From: Ficedula albicollis
Taxonomy: Eukaryota; Chordata; Aves; Passeriformes; Muscicapidae
DNA: 64,000 nucleotides
Assembly: GCF_000247815.1 (NCBI RefSeq)
Contig: NC_021678.1
Coordinates: 29,733,749-29,797,748, forward strand
Reading direction: 5' to 3'
The first letter of the stretch is position 1; every line of letters begins with the position of its first letter. Below, piece after piece: positions 40,236 through 53,366 of this stretch. Position numbers and translations under genes: made by a program. The notes under the pieces were generated by a model, which did not search any database, was not told the DNA's origin, and saw only the letters and a program-made list of their open reading frames with translations.

Positions 40236-42032
40236 TGAATATGCTCTGAATAACAGGTTTATTTTCATTTCAAAGGGGAAATATCCTAAAAAACTGACTA
40301 GCAAGAAATCCCTAGTTTCTTCCTACCATGGAAAGATAAGTTTTTGTGCTGTATAAAAGAAGTGGGAAGGATTTTAATGACATTTTCTCCAGGCAGTGGA
40401 AGGCTCATTAATGAAAATAATTTCTTTTAAAAAATCCCTATTCTATGTGAAAGACAAAACTTTGTATAAAATCCAGGAACATCTTCAATTTCATCCTGAA
40501 GAAGACATGATCTTGCAGCTAGGATGACATAATTTGTCTCACAGTAACCTCCAATGCCTTTGATTTGTCTTCATTAATGCTTCTGTAGTGACGGCAAAAG
40601 GAAGGACAAGGAATCGCTCTGTCTTTATGTTCCAAAAGGAACCTGTAACACTCTAGAAATTAACACACCCACAAATGAATAAAATCTGAGATATTGCAAT
40701 AGATATAAATGGCAGCTGCCATTAGGCTTGAAGAAGGTCTGCTGGCATACTGTTAAATCTCACCCCTTGTAAAGAGTGAATTCTTTTCTCTTTTTCTTTT
40801 GTTAAATGACCTTAAGTAATTGATTCGTTCTTCCAAAGCTTGATAAATAGTTTATCACAGAGCACAGAACTCCCTGAGCCTTCACTGCAATGCTGCCTCT
40901 TGAGAAGCCACCAATGGGCATTTTCAGACCCTCTGCTAAAATACTGAACCCTGCACTAGCATCAGCTCAAGTCTGTAGGGCTGGATGGGCCAGTCTGGAT
41001 CATCTGAGCTCATTTACTGTTTCTGAGAAAACCAATGATGTCTGCTTCTTTTCATAAGCTGATGAAATATAACTTTTAAAACTACTTCTACCCTCCAAAC
41101 TCCTGCTGGAAGCCTATTTCTTAATTCTAGTCTGATGGTTAAAAATTTTCCCATTTAAAGCCTAAATATGCATGGCCAATATCTGCCTTTTTAATTTTAT
41201 ACCATCTTATTGTCCTGCAGGTGAAGAAATCCCTTCCCCTCCCTGGGCTTGCCCTGCAAATGCAATTTCAGAGGACAATCACGTATCCTTTCAACTTCTG
41301 TTCTGCTAGACTAGGGAAGCCAAGCTCTTTTGGTCTCCTCATTTATCTGAAATTAAAACTCTGATGCACACTCCACATCATCCAATTAAGCTGCTCCAGG
41401 CAGACAGGAAATTTGAAAAGAGAACCTGCCAAAATCGACTCCACTGAGCCATTCTGAAATTTATAATAGTCCCTAATTTGGAAGTGAGTCCGACAGAAAA
41501 AAAAAATCAATAATTTAACAAAATCTTTACAATAGTTACTATCCAGGCTTGTGTTAAAACCAGGCATCTGAGATCAAATATTCTAAAAAAAATGAAGTTG
41601 GTTGTAAATTGCAAGCACAATCCAATTTATACTTACTTCTAGCCAATCCTTCATATCCTAAACTACATGTCTTTTTTTATATGAAGTTCTTAAATTATAC
41701 AGAAAAAACCCCTCAGGTGTTGCAATTCCATGGTGAAGATGCTGCCTGACTGTAAGGCTCCAAATACGACCTGTGATGTAAACACGTTTCAATAGCATAC
41801 AACTTTGGGGTTTGATTTGTTTTTCCAAGAGATTCTCTTGTTTGCAATCTTGGCCATAAACCACAGTAATCAAGCATATTTGCTCATTCTTTTAATTCTT
41901 ACACCTACAACAGAACCAAGCTCAACAAAGTGCAAGGCGATGGCCTCGATGTGTCGTAACATACTCAAGCAGCGAAGGAATTCCAGAAAAACACCTTACA
42001 ACACATTAAAAGACACCTAATTTTGTACTCAC

Positions 42033-42167
42033 TAAGGCATATGTTGTCCTGGAAGAAATTCAGAAATTTCTGGCATTCATCAATGTCATTGCCACTGTTG
42101 CTGCAGTCGCACCACGGGGCCACGCTGAGGCTGCTGGAGTCGATGTAGTTTGGGGTCATCACGGTGC
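42033..42167 (-). CDS. GFRA1: GFRA1 internal exon, end of cysteine-rich domain D3
   Basis: Minus-strand coding exon of 135 nt: 2 nt of a split Gly codon, 44 complete codons, then 1 nt of a split Lys codon. It begins TVMTPNYIDSSSLSVAPWCD and ends FQDNICL. The acceptor is ggtgacag and the donor is gtgagt. The WCDC pair, the later EC and IC cysteines and the MTPNYIDSSS block are hallmarks of the C-terminal part of D3 in GFRA1. The visible differences from mammals (for example NDIDECQKF and DNICL) are conservative. Introns on either side are 5051 nt (upstream) and 3057 nt (downstream). The four cysteines should form D3 disulphides with those of the previous exon. Confidence 0.97.
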
Positions 42168-45100
42168 CTGTCACCAGAGTGAAGCACAGCACTGAGCAAC
42201 CTTTGCACTGAGACATTCCTTCCACCCTGGGATGGCAAACAGCCCGTGGGAAGTCATGCATTTGGGGCTGGGTTCACAACACAGACCCACAGCAGGGCTC
42301 TGAGCTGCAGGGTGAACAGCTCCTGCTCTCAGCCTCTACAGCCAGCCCTGTGCCATATTTCACACCTCTGTGGTCTGCCTGCAATCACTTCAGGGGCTGC
42401 AACACAACTCACTCATTGAAGACACATTTGTTCCCTCCAAAAAGGATTCCCAGAGAGGGCTGCATCAGCAGAACTGACAGGTAGAAAGCCATGGCAGAAG
42501 GAGGGATGGGATGGATTGGGAAAAGGTGAGCACTTCTTTAAAGGGTTTTGCCGCCAAATCAAGCACATGTGAACTGTGTCCTTAGAGCTGTACTTAAAAA
42601 TATGATTTTCCTTCCTTGCTTGTGTTTTTCCTCCTTTTAATTCTAGCTGCAAATAAATGGCTGAAACCAGGTACTCAGACCTGTGCTTGAGTCTACAGCC
42701 AGACTGAAAAAGCATTTCTGAAATGCATGAGTGAGGAGAAGGCTGGCCATGCTGAGGGGAGCCCTACACATCTCAGAGCAGGGTTAACCCCAGGGTGCTC
42801 ATGAGGGACTGCCAGCAGAGTGGCTAAGGGTGATGAACAGAGCAAAAACCAGCATGCATGAAAAGGTACAGCAGATTCTTTGCAGGTAATAAATTATTAT
42901 TAATCCTGCTGTTTCACTACTTCTTCAGTGCAGTGATTATTTCCTAAATAGCTTTCCAACTACAGGGTCATTCTAACTCTGCTACAAACTGTTTGGTAAA
43001 TATTCTCCCATTTATATGCCAGCTCAAGGCAACCAAGAATGAAATGAAACCAAAGCAGGCAGTTTGTGTCCTAAAAGATGTACAGCAACTATTTATCACT
43101 CCTCTGGATCAGGAAAGTGTTGTATGATAAACACTTGCTCAAGCCAGTAGTCTCACTGAATGCACAACCCCAGCAGGTCAGGTATTTCAAACTTTCCTAA
43201 GGATTGAGAAGTTTGAATCTTTATTTTATTTGTCTACCAAAAGGAAAATATTGAATAAAAAGGGGAAGGTATTCCAGACCTGAACAGCTGCCAGCTGCTT
43301 CAGGGAACATGTTCCTCACTGGATAATTTGCAATTCTAGGACAGGTCATATATTGTGAGGAAATGTGATCACATCTCCTCAAAACTGACATCAAAGTAGT
43401 CATTAAGAAGATGGAATAGATGAAGGACAAATGTTAGAGACCCAAAGTGTACACTAGGAGAGAAAATTTGGTCCACAGGTCCAGGGTCCAACAGTCTGCA
43501 ATAGCAGACGGGAAATCAAACATCAAGCTAAAAAAGGAACATTAGAACTACCACAAATCACAGAGTGATGTCTAATAGCCTTTCAGTCACCAGGCAGTGC
43601 TGGGAAATGAACAAATCAACATGCAAACTGCCTCATATGTGACGTGGGAGACAAAGCACAACAGGCACTAGGGCTGGCCTGAGAAAGACAGTAATGGATG
43701 TGAAAATGAATGTGGTCCCATTGTGAAATTCACAAAAAGCATCTTTTCTCTTGCTTTAGGATGTTCTTAAATTTGACTAAAATCCCATACCTTTGGCTTC
43801 CTGCAGCTTTTAACAGATAACAGCACTAATAATTGCTTGAATTCTACATGAGATTAGTACATGAGTAAACAGCATGGCTGAAAATTCATTAAATGGAGAT
43901 AGAGAATTTAGTAAAATATGCAAACATAATTTACATTGTTAATGAAAACTGGACAGTAGATAAATAAGAAGTGGAATGATGTTAAATTAAAATAAAACAC
44001 ATTAAAATGTCTGTCCCTCATCCATGTGATGGCTCAGAACACTATTTCAGCCTTGCAATATGATCTCAAAAGAAGTGTAAGAAAGTGAAAATCAAGACGA
44101 TTTTGCAAATGGAAAGAAAATAGTATGCTGAAAAAAAATTCTAATTAGTAAATGCTTAGTGAAGGGTTAAAAAAACAGAAAGGTACCAAGGAAATTAAAA
44201 AGGTCACTGAGCTAAGACTTTCTTATCACAAAGAGGTAATAAGGTAATTAAAATGGGTTAAGACAGGGGTTAAAAGTGTAACAGATACCAAGGTACAATT
44301 AGGGTTGATGAATACAGGAAAGACAGGACAAGGAAAGTGTGTACACAGCACACAAACTGTGCATCCAGCAAAACCAGAGTGGCTGAAAGAGCAGCTAGTA
44401 GAAAATCAGTCTGTCATTTAAACCTGGGGGCAGATGTGAACCCAAGCAGATTATGTGCTTGGTTTCCTGGGGTGGATTTTCTTTTTTCCCAACGTGTGTG
44501 CTTTTCCCTTCCCCCCCCCTCCACTAGCTGGCATCTTGGAAATTCTGCTGATGGACACTAAGGGATCAGAGAAACCATGGTGCTGCCTGTAAAATAGGAC
44601 ATGCTTGGTTTTCTGAGCTCCAGGTACCAAACAGCTCTGAAATGGTCTCAACAGTCAGCAGACAGACCTCCACATTTTAGACAAAAGCAGAGTTGGCCTG
44701 AACACAGCCAAGAGGTTGCTCAAATTAGGGTGAATTAATAAGGAGATGGATGGGGAGCCGGGGAGAAGGGGCAAGAGGCTGAAGTTTCCTTGGCCCAAAA
44801 CAAAATCAGCTTATTCAGGCAAAGTCTCATGAAATTCTAGGGAATACCAGGGCATTGGATGGATTTCACTGGAGAAAAGGGAAAATGTGTCAGAAAGTGA
44901 ATGCTAAAGCAGATCTTGAAGTCAGCACTTAGAGCAAAACTCAATTAATGTGGGAGTGCAGAAGATCCAGATGCCTTAGCCAGGCTGTAACCATAGCACT
45001 GACTCAAACGTGGTTATCCACTGTCTCCTTTTACATCAATTATCTTTTATATTTTTCTGTTAATTAGAAAAATATTAACTTATACCTATACTACAACAAT

Positions 45101-47218
45101 GAGCTTAAAGAAGTGAATTGAGATTTTCCAACTTCCTGTAAAACATATATATTTAATATTATATAATAACACCCTTATGTAAACATTAAAGCAGCATCTA
45201 CAGACTGTTCTCCATTTTATTGATAAAGCATCTCATATAAAAACTGTGACTGGCTCTATTTCCATTTAAAGTCATTAATTTTAAGTGGGATTCCACTAAT
45301 TTCAGTGAAGTTAACTCTCATTTACACCCCTGTATTTAAGGAAAGACAATCCACTGTACCTTCAATAGAGAAGCCTCAATTTCCTGAGCAAACTGAGGAG
45401 GTGCATTTTTTGCTACATTTAATGAAATGGCTAAACAAAATAATATTTTATTTTAATGAACAATATTTTATCTTAATTGAATTATGATCTTGAAGCTCTG
45501 ATGAAGAAATGAATCAGTACCATCTTCTTACCCACAGTCTAACTCTTCTTGTGTTTTGTATCTATTAAGCAGACATTTAAAGGATTATACCACTGATTTC
45601 TGCCTTACTCCACTTTCATATCAGATTGATATCAGAAGCAGAAATTTACTGCTTCAGCACAAGAAATGTTTTGATAATTTCTTGATTTAAGAGAATTACT
45701 CCTAAGAAGCAAAAACTCTGGTAACACCCGTCAGTTCCTCTTTTGCATGTCTCCAGGGGCAAGCAGGGAGAAAAATGTGCATTTTTCCCTTTGAAAACTA
45801 GATCTCCTTTTGATTTGAACTCCTTAGGCACCCATTCCACATTTCTGATGTGTGACAGTGTTTTGCAGCATGGTCATCCCCAGTAGCACAAGAACACCTC
45901 ACAAGAGGAATTGGGTCATCTTTGGGGTTAAACTGAACAATGAAACCAACAAAACTGCCAACAAAATTCTCTAGGTCCAGCAAGAACTTGGCAGCTCTTA
46001 CCCAGAAGTATCTATTAGTAACACTTACTCCTTGCCAGCAGCCAGATTGCTGAATCTCATTGACAAGATCAGATTTCAAGGCTATTCAATTCTCTGTTTC
46101 AGAGTCAAATGACAGTCTGTCATAACTGTTCAGATGTTATAGCCTTTGCATACTGTCTTAATCTCTTCAGTGGTAGAAGAATATCCTTTGAAGCCATCAC
46201 ATCTCATTTTGCCCATTGCCACACGGACTTAGCTCATTTGTTAGCTGCTGGAGTACTAAGAATGGTAACAAGAAGCCACTGAGTACAGCTTTCAGTCATT
46301 TTTCACCAAACCCAAACTATTCTAGAAATATTTTCATTTCAGTCTCTCCAGAGACATTTATTTAACAGCAGGATCAGCTTCAGGGCCTCAGCTGGCACCT
46401 TGATGCCCAACAGAAGGGGATATTAACTGCACTGCAGCAGGTGCAGACTGTTAAGCTTAAAAACACCTTATCTGGTGGCCTTTCAAATTTGTTTGTTTCA
46501 GAGTTTTGACATTCACTTGTTATTTACTGCCCAACTATGATATTTCTACAACACATTCAGCTTCTTGACATGATCTCTCTCTTTCAGGAATCAAATACTG
46601 AGTGTGGCATGTGGAATCTGGCTTCCATAAAGGCATCCTTGTGCCTGTAGACACTCAGAATGGTGTCAACAAATAAAAATAACTATGCTGGGGAGGGAAG
46701 AGGATTTCAGATTTGGTCTCAGCTCATCTCACTGACAGGCATCTCTGAAAACACTTAGAGTGGACAGAAGGGTAACATGGAAAGAATAGCAGCTGGAATT
46801 GATAAAGGCTGGACTGATCTATTGTTTCATAGCTCAGATTCAGGTACTACCTTTCTTTGAAGGTGTTTAGCCAAACTTGTGATGACAGTTGCAGTATCAA
46901 CCAAGCTGCACTTCCACTTGTTAACTTCCTACTCCTCAGACCTGTCTACATTCAACCATCACTTTTTAAGCCTGCATTTATTTCAAATTCAAGCACCTTT
47001 CCTTATCTTCCATCCTTAACTTTCTTGTAATGTACAAGCTTCTCTGTACATTATAATCTCTGTAAGGGGAAACAGGGCCAGTACGTGTAAGTGGAGAAAC
47101 TGGCCTAGTATCATATAACACAGCATTTTATTCCAGTTTTCATTTCACACAGGCCTTCAAAATGCAGTTTGTTTTTTTTTTTCTCAAGAGCAAGCCCCCA
47201 CCCTTCCCCGCCCCTTAC
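42168..47218 (-). other. GFRA1: GFRA1 intron of 5.1 kb
   Basis: Intron between the two D3 exons, donor gtaagg and acceptor ggtgacag. AT-rich, no recognised transposable element, no credible coding sequence. Confidence 0.92.
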
Positions 47219-47328
47219 CAATGAGCCCCGAGTAAGCGAGCAGGCAGTCAGCATAGTTCTCCTTCAGACAGCTGCTAACGGAGTGTGACTCGGGCTGGCA
47301 GTTTGTGAAGAAATCTGCAAGGCGAGAT
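47219..47328 (-). CDS. GFRA1: GFRA1 internal exon, central part of cysteine-rich domain D3
   Basis: Minus-strand coding exon of 110 nt. It encodes 36 complete codons, beginning SRLADFFTNCQPES and ending LLAYSGLI, with one base of a split codon at each end. The acceptor is a good pyrimidine tract ending ttcctgttgcag and the donor is gtaagg. The SRLADFF start, the spacing of its three cysteines (TNC, SSC, ADC) and the YSGLIG end match GFRA1 and not GFRA2, which has a different sequence here. The product is the GPI-anchored GDNF co-receptor that works with RET at the cell surface; D3 lies next to the GDNF-binding D2. The next exon downstream (42033-42167) completes the split Gly codon, so the frame is continuous. 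The exon before it, which should end in ..CR, is not in the window. Family assignment is from remembered GFRA sequences and is very secure. Confidence 0.96.
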
Positions 47329-47629
47329 CTGCAACAGGAAGAAAAATGGGTATCTTGAAAAATCAAGCCTGAAGGCATTCTTACCTTTTACACTGTCTGT
47401 TTTTGGACAAGGCTTAATATTCTTTAACTTAAACACATACTGGATACATTTCAGCCATTGAGAGTAACTTTCTAAGACGCGTCTCTTCCCAGAATCTATT
47501 TTTGAAGTCAGAACAAAAAAGTGTAAGAAAACAGTAAAAAGGAACAGAACAACAGGGAAATGCAAGCCCTCTACTAAAAGAAATGTTCTGCATTTTCATG
47601 CCAAGAGAAAAAAACAAAGAGGGATTTAC

Positions 47630-47755
47630 CGTATGAGGAGTCATTTTGCCTGATCTGAACTCCAACTGGAGTATTTTATTAGAACACTGATTTTATCGTA
47701 TGAGGAGTCATTTTGCCTGATCTGAACTCCAACTGGAGTATTTTATTAGAACACA
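47630..47755. repeat. 67-bp-period tandem duplication
   Basis: CGTATGAGGAGTCATTTTGC through TTTTATTAGAACAC occurs twice, starting at 47630 and 47697, and the copies appear identical. It lies about 300 nt upstream of the acceptor of the 47219-47328 exon. Confidence 0.95.
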
Positions 47756-48304
47756 GTTTCTTCTGTTTTACTGCTTACACAAAACTGTATGTTTGTGCTC
47801 ACAGAGCAAGCGAGACTCTTACTGCAAGACTTGAAGCAAGACTTCTTTGGTGGTGTCCCAGGTTTCCAGGGAGTGGGCTCGCCCCTGGGGCAGCAGGCAG
47901 GACCAGCTGCCAGGGCCTCCTGGCCCCCCAGAGCCACAAAAAATCTATCTGTTCTCCCAAAACCTGCATTTATCCACACTCCAGAGCACTGAGAGCAGGG
48001 CTGAGGTGAAAGGCAAGTGTGCTCTGCATCCAGTTCTGCTGCTGAGGGGCCACATTATCTCCACTCACCTCAGCCAGCCCACGACCAAGGAGGGGAGAGC
48101 ACTGATTACATGCAGGAGGTGCTTGAAGCCCAGGAATGAAGGTGTATTGTGATAACTGATTACTACCATGCTGGAAATTAAAAGGATTAACAGACAGGAC
48201 CTCTTCTGGTTATTTGTGAATTAAAGACATAATGCTGCCATTCAGGTATGTAAATTTGCAAGGCATTGATGAGGTGGGTCAAGGTCACATCCTACAGTCA
48301 CTCC

Positions 48305-48430
48305 CCTGCTCATCTTAGCCTTATAATCTTGGAGTAGTGAACCTGCTGATCTCAGCCTTATAATCTTGGAGTAGTGACTTTTGTTCCCTGCTCATCTTAG
48401 CCTTATAATCTTGGAGTAGTGACTTTTGTT
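48305..48430. repeat. Short tandem triplication, 37-45 bp unit
   Basis: Three copies of CCTGCTCATCTTAGCCTTAT followed by AATCTTGGAGTAGTGA start at 48305, 48342 and 48387. Copies two and three differ in length because of the CTTTTGTTC spacer. Confidence 0.92.
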
Positions 48431-49104
48431 TATTTACAGTGTTATTTAGACCTTTATCCATGAAAAAAAAATCACCTTTCTTCTTCAATCTTTGTGAAAC
48501 AGGTATAAATGTTCTTCTGCATCTGACAACCCACAGTAATGTCTCAGGATCAGATGCTTAATGCAAAGCCCTCTCAAAATCAGAATAATGTAATCTATGA
48601 ATTTTCATGACTGCTCCAGCATTATGCAGATTTGCAATATAAATGCTCTTTTTCTCTGTTGCAACAGCTCCACAAAAGTTAGCAGAAACAAGTGATTTGC
48701 AAGTGATTTACTTTATTTGTTTACATGCTCCAGAGACTAATTATCTTTGTTCGCTTTATTGTTTTACCTACCCCAGACTGGGACTGGATACACATCATTA
48801 ATTGGCCTGAAAGTAACGATGGGCAAACATCAAAAGGTTCAGAGGCTTAGTTTGAGAAAGCATCCTATAAATAAACTCCATGCAATACCTGAATTTATGA
48901 GAGCTGTTCTCATGGCCTTATTTTAGTTCCATCTCTAGCTAACTGTACTGACACCAGCAAATCCATGGTTGCCTTCAAGCCACAGTCAACCCTAAGCTTT
49001 TCACTCCCTCTCTTGCCTTATTTAACCATTTAACCTTGAGATGGAATTCTGTACCCGGGTGCCTTTAATAGCTTTAAAAAGTCAATTCTCTAGCAATCTG
49101 TCAT

Positions 49105-49112
49105 ACATATAG

Positions 49113-49166
<54 letters not shown>

Positions 49167-49192
49167 GTATGTGTATATATATATGTATATAT
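49105..49192. repeat. Compound (TA)n/(TG)n microsatellite
   Basis: Alternating purine-pyrimidine tract of about 88 nt: TA repeats, then TG repeats, then TA with scattered TG. Likely length-polymorphic. Confidence 0.95.
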
Positions 49193-50792
49193 TTCTGAAT
49201 TTATATAAAATCCCTACTTAGCTAGTGGATATATACTATGTCTACCAGGACATAGGCTGAGAGGAAATGGGTCTCACGGTATGGAAAGAGATAAATTGCA
49301 GCACCATGAGGAAAATCTGGGATGGGAAACCCTCTTGTCACCGCAGTGATTCCTCTCCCAGTCAGTAATTAAGATAGTGGCTTGAATCCAGCTTTTGGAT
49401 CAATGGGGAACAAAGAGAGTTGACAGTTTCTAAGGGTTTTTCTGATTCTACTAATACCTGGATGAACTCAGGTTTAGAACAGAATAGAGCCCATTACATC
49501 TATCTAGTATGAAAAACCTCTGCCATGGTAGAAAGGGCAAGCCTTCTGCATATACAGTATTCTTGTATTTCTAAAACAAAGTAGCTCCTCAGATCTAAAT
49601 TTCACTATTTATGTGAGCACAAATAAATCTTTTTGGCAATGGATTATACCATCAGCATCTTGATAAACCTGAAAACACTTCTTGCAATCATTTCATCATT
49701 CTTAAATGCCCAGTTCTCTTAGGTAATTATTAGATGCATTGGTCCAGAGATCATTTAAAACACTTCTCTTCTCTAAATGTTTTTAAGGACTGATAACTAC
49801 GGAATAAAACCAGTCATTTACTACCCAGCCTGCTTAAAAAACTTACTTGTTGTAAACCCTAAAGTAGGCTAAAAATTCCTCTGCTGATCTCTTTTGCATA
49901 CACCTTGATTTCCATGTGAACTTCCGAAGAATTTTTGTGGTCATAAAAAGTAATGATGTGACAACATTACACATTCAGGTTGTCATAAGTCAAATATAGT
50001 TCAGATAGCTCTGGTCTGAGAATTACTGGACATTATCACAAAACCCTTCCCTAGCCAGTCATCCAAACTTCACACAATCCAAGCTCTCACCCTCTCCTGA
50101 GCTGTTAACTGCACCTGATAGTTCTGTGGATTCATTTGCACTGGAGATAAAGTTAAGGCCAGAAAACAAAAACAAAGACCTCCATCTGCCATAAAGTACT
50201 CCAAAACTTTCAGTGAAGATCTGCTGATTAACACTCACTGAAGATGTAACCCCAAACATTTCCAGTAGCCTGGCAATGACAAAAGTATGCTCATCAGTGA
50301 ACACCAAAACAGGGGTACTGCTATTCATCTATAGAGAGAGACAAATTAGCCTAATGAAAACCATTAATCCTAAAGTATTGCACATGAATATTAAGAACTG
50401 TTTGGGTAAAAGAGACAATCCTTTCAGGGATTTGCACAACCAAAGCAATCTGATAACAGCAGTCCTATCAAAAAATATGCACTGTGTTAGCTTAGTGCTC
50501 CTTCAGCAGGATGGAACTTGGGGTTTCTAAGCCATGACTGAGCAGTTTTGTTACCAGAGAACAAACAGAGCTTACAGTTTTACATCATGTGCAGTGTACA
50601 CAGAGGTATCTCACTGCTGGAGAGAGACAGGCAGTTTTATATTGTTCATATCATGTAGCAGGGCAACATTTAAAAGGAAATATTAATTTATTTTTCTGTC
50701 ACAAAATCCTCGTTGTGCACAGCCACATTTATGATGTGTTCCCTTTTCCTTGGATAAATAAAGTACTACTCAGAAATCTTCCACCCAGGAAG

Positions 50793-50805
50793 AAAAAAAA
50801 AAAAA

Positions 50806-50863
<58 letters not shown>

Positions 50864-50875
50864 AAAAAAAAAAAA
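50793..50875. repeat. A13-G57-A13 homopurine tract
   Basis: Thirteen A (50793-50805), fifty-seven G (50806-50862), thirteen A (50863-50875), then more A-rich sequence. It is an 83-nt strand-asymmetric purine run in a GFRA1 intron. It may be a real G-expansion inside an A-rich tract or a miscalled homopolymer. Confidence 0.95.
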
Positions 50876-53187
50876 GAAAAAAAATAATCTCTTTGTAAGG
50901 CAAAAACCCCACAAATTAATTTAGTCCTATCTTAGCCCTGGAAAACCTGTGGATGTTCTGGAAAGCTTATGTTCAATATTTTGTATACCACTAGCTGGAA
51001 AAATAAGAATAGTCCCATCAGCAAATTCAAAGAAAATCTGCTCAAATAACAAAACAGTCTTTTTGAAAAGAAGATAAAAAATCCCAAACCTGCTATTCTC
51101 TAATGCTTTGTATTAGTACCAGTAAAATAATTTGTAACAGTTAAAAATACAAAGGAAGCAAAGTTAATTTGCTCTCCTTATGATAGTGGCTCTTCAAATA
51201 CTCAGTTGGATAATTCAAAACTTTCAGGATTTGCTTACAAATAAGCTTTCTTAATAGCAGTATTGTATTGAATCTGAATATAATTTTTGAAGCAATTTAA
51301 TTTTATATTAGCACAGCCCATTGCATAGGCAACCCTGATTAGGTTTTCACTACTTTTTGTTCTCAAGGTTCTGTAAAAGTTCTTTGATGTTCTGAAGTTA
51401 TCTTTGATATTTATCAGTTCTCCCTCTTTAAGGCTGGTCAATTCAGCTTTAGCATTGGTGCAATATTTAAAAATATGATACAAATTGTGAAGTTGCAGAA
51501 AACTTTTGCAATTTTTAGTTTGGATCTGGTGCCTATCAGAAAGCAACACTCTGAACCAGACTCCTCCTCAAGAAGCAGCCACACCACTGGGATGGCAGGT
51601 GTGGATTTCTCTTCTTTTTTTCCTCTCTGACTGGTACACAAGGGCTGAGGTCTCAAGGAGAGAAACACAGGTGGTGATGTCCAAGCGAGTGGTCACAACC
51701 TTGCTAGGAATGCAGGGAGGGACAGTGCTCCTGTGCCACACCCCAGGGATGTCAGGTGAGGTCTGGACATGCTCACTGCCACCTCTCCTTGCACTGCTGC
51801 CTGTGTTGAGGCACCTATTTACAGCAGGAACATAAAGAGTACGTAAATGCCAGTGCTGAGAAACTGAGGTGACCACACTAATTAGTCAGAGCTGCTCTAG
51901 AGTCTAGACACCATTTGGCAGCGCAGTCACGTAAGGGAAGTGCTGCATCAATATTCAAAACAGAAAAGAGGTATAAATCCGACACTGAAAAAAGCCAGAC
52001 TAAGTCAATGAATGTGTGTCATAGTGATAAATGGCACCATTACAGAAAAAACCAACAAGTCAAAATACTTGTTCTTCTTTTGTGGGGGTCAACTGCAGTG
52101 TCCTACTGTGGCTACAAATAGCTCCTGTATGGCTGGAGTGCTGCTGCTTCTGCTGGGATGCAAGAGCTGGTCGCAAGGGCTGGTATGTGGCCAAACTAAT
52201 GGCTTCATTGTTGGAGGAGTATTTCATTTTCTCTTTCTTTCATGAACAGTGAGAAAATGAGGCAAAGGCCACATAAGCAACTCTATCAACCAGTGGGATG
52301 AAAAAAGCCTCATAAGAACTCCAGAACGAGAGGTGACTCTCCCTGCACATAGTAAAGTATTGATCCATCTTTTTTTTTCATTAAAGGACACTAGAGCTGT
52401 GTAATATTAATAAATCTTACACTTCCTTAGCTATCTACACACACTGTTGAGCACCTGTTAGCAACTACAGATTTTGACATTTTTATTCAAGAGGTCACTT
52501 TCCCACGTATTTATTAAACAGCAACCCCACTAAATTTTTCCAACAAAAGCCTGGTTTGTGCTTGGTTGCTGCCCTCCTCCTCAAACAATGACAGTGTCCA
52601 GGCCCTGAGGTCACTGATGTTCCTGCCCAGCCATGGGCCCCACTGAGCCAGGTCTGCCCATGCCTGATGTCCCATCCTGTCCCCAGGGAGATGCTCCATG
52701 CCTGGCACTGCCCCGCTCCTGAGCTGGGGTGGTGGAATGAGCCCAGACTGAAAGCTCGGTTCTGCCTGTCCCTGGAGTCCCCAGGAGCCCCAGGAAACCC
52801 TCATCCCACACTGCATCCTGACACCCAGCTCAGCATTTGCACCTTTTGGAGAGTGGGAAGGGTAAAGAAGGGTAAAGAAATAGAATTCTGTTGGCAAACC
52901 ATTTGCCTCCCAAGACCTGAATATTGAAGGCAGTTTCTCTCACATGAGCTGATCCAAATCTTTTCCAACACGGGCAGAAACCATTACAGGGTTTTAAACC
53001 CCAAATACCAGCTCCTAACAGAAAGAAGCTGGTTTTTATCTGTTTTTGCTGCTGTTTGGTTATTTTAAATGTCTGGCAGCCTAAACCCAAGCAAATATTT
53101 GATTCTGGATTCAACCTGCCTCTCAAAACTGCGTTGTTCATGTGGAAGCAAAATAAGAACAATGCCCAATTACACAGAGGCATCCTA

Positions 53188-53366
53188 TTTGGACTGTGGG
53201 AGAACCAGACACAGGAACAAATGCCAGGGACCACCCAAGATTCACTGGGATGCCTTCTAGCAGCAGGAGTGCTTGCGTTTGGACTGTGGGATAACCAGAC
53301 ACTGGAACAAACGCCAGGGACCACCCAAGATTCGCTGGGATGCCTTCTAGCAGCAGGAGTGCTTGC
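53188..53366. repeat. 90-bp tandem duplication
   Basis: Copies at 53188-53277 and 53278-53366 share GGACTGTGGGA.AACCAGACA through AGCAGCAGGAGTGCTTGC with few differences. As the unit is a multiple of three, it keeps reading frames open on both strands; these are not regarded as genes. Confidence 0.93.

Larger units (their letters stand above)
38976..42032 (-). other. GFRA1: GFRA1 intron of 3.1 kb
   Basis: Intron between the D3-end exon and the hinge exon. It holds an (ATT)n microsatellite about 80 nt before the acceptor and two CR1 3' ends placed tail to tail at 40087-40235. Nothing coding was seen. Confidence 0.92.
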
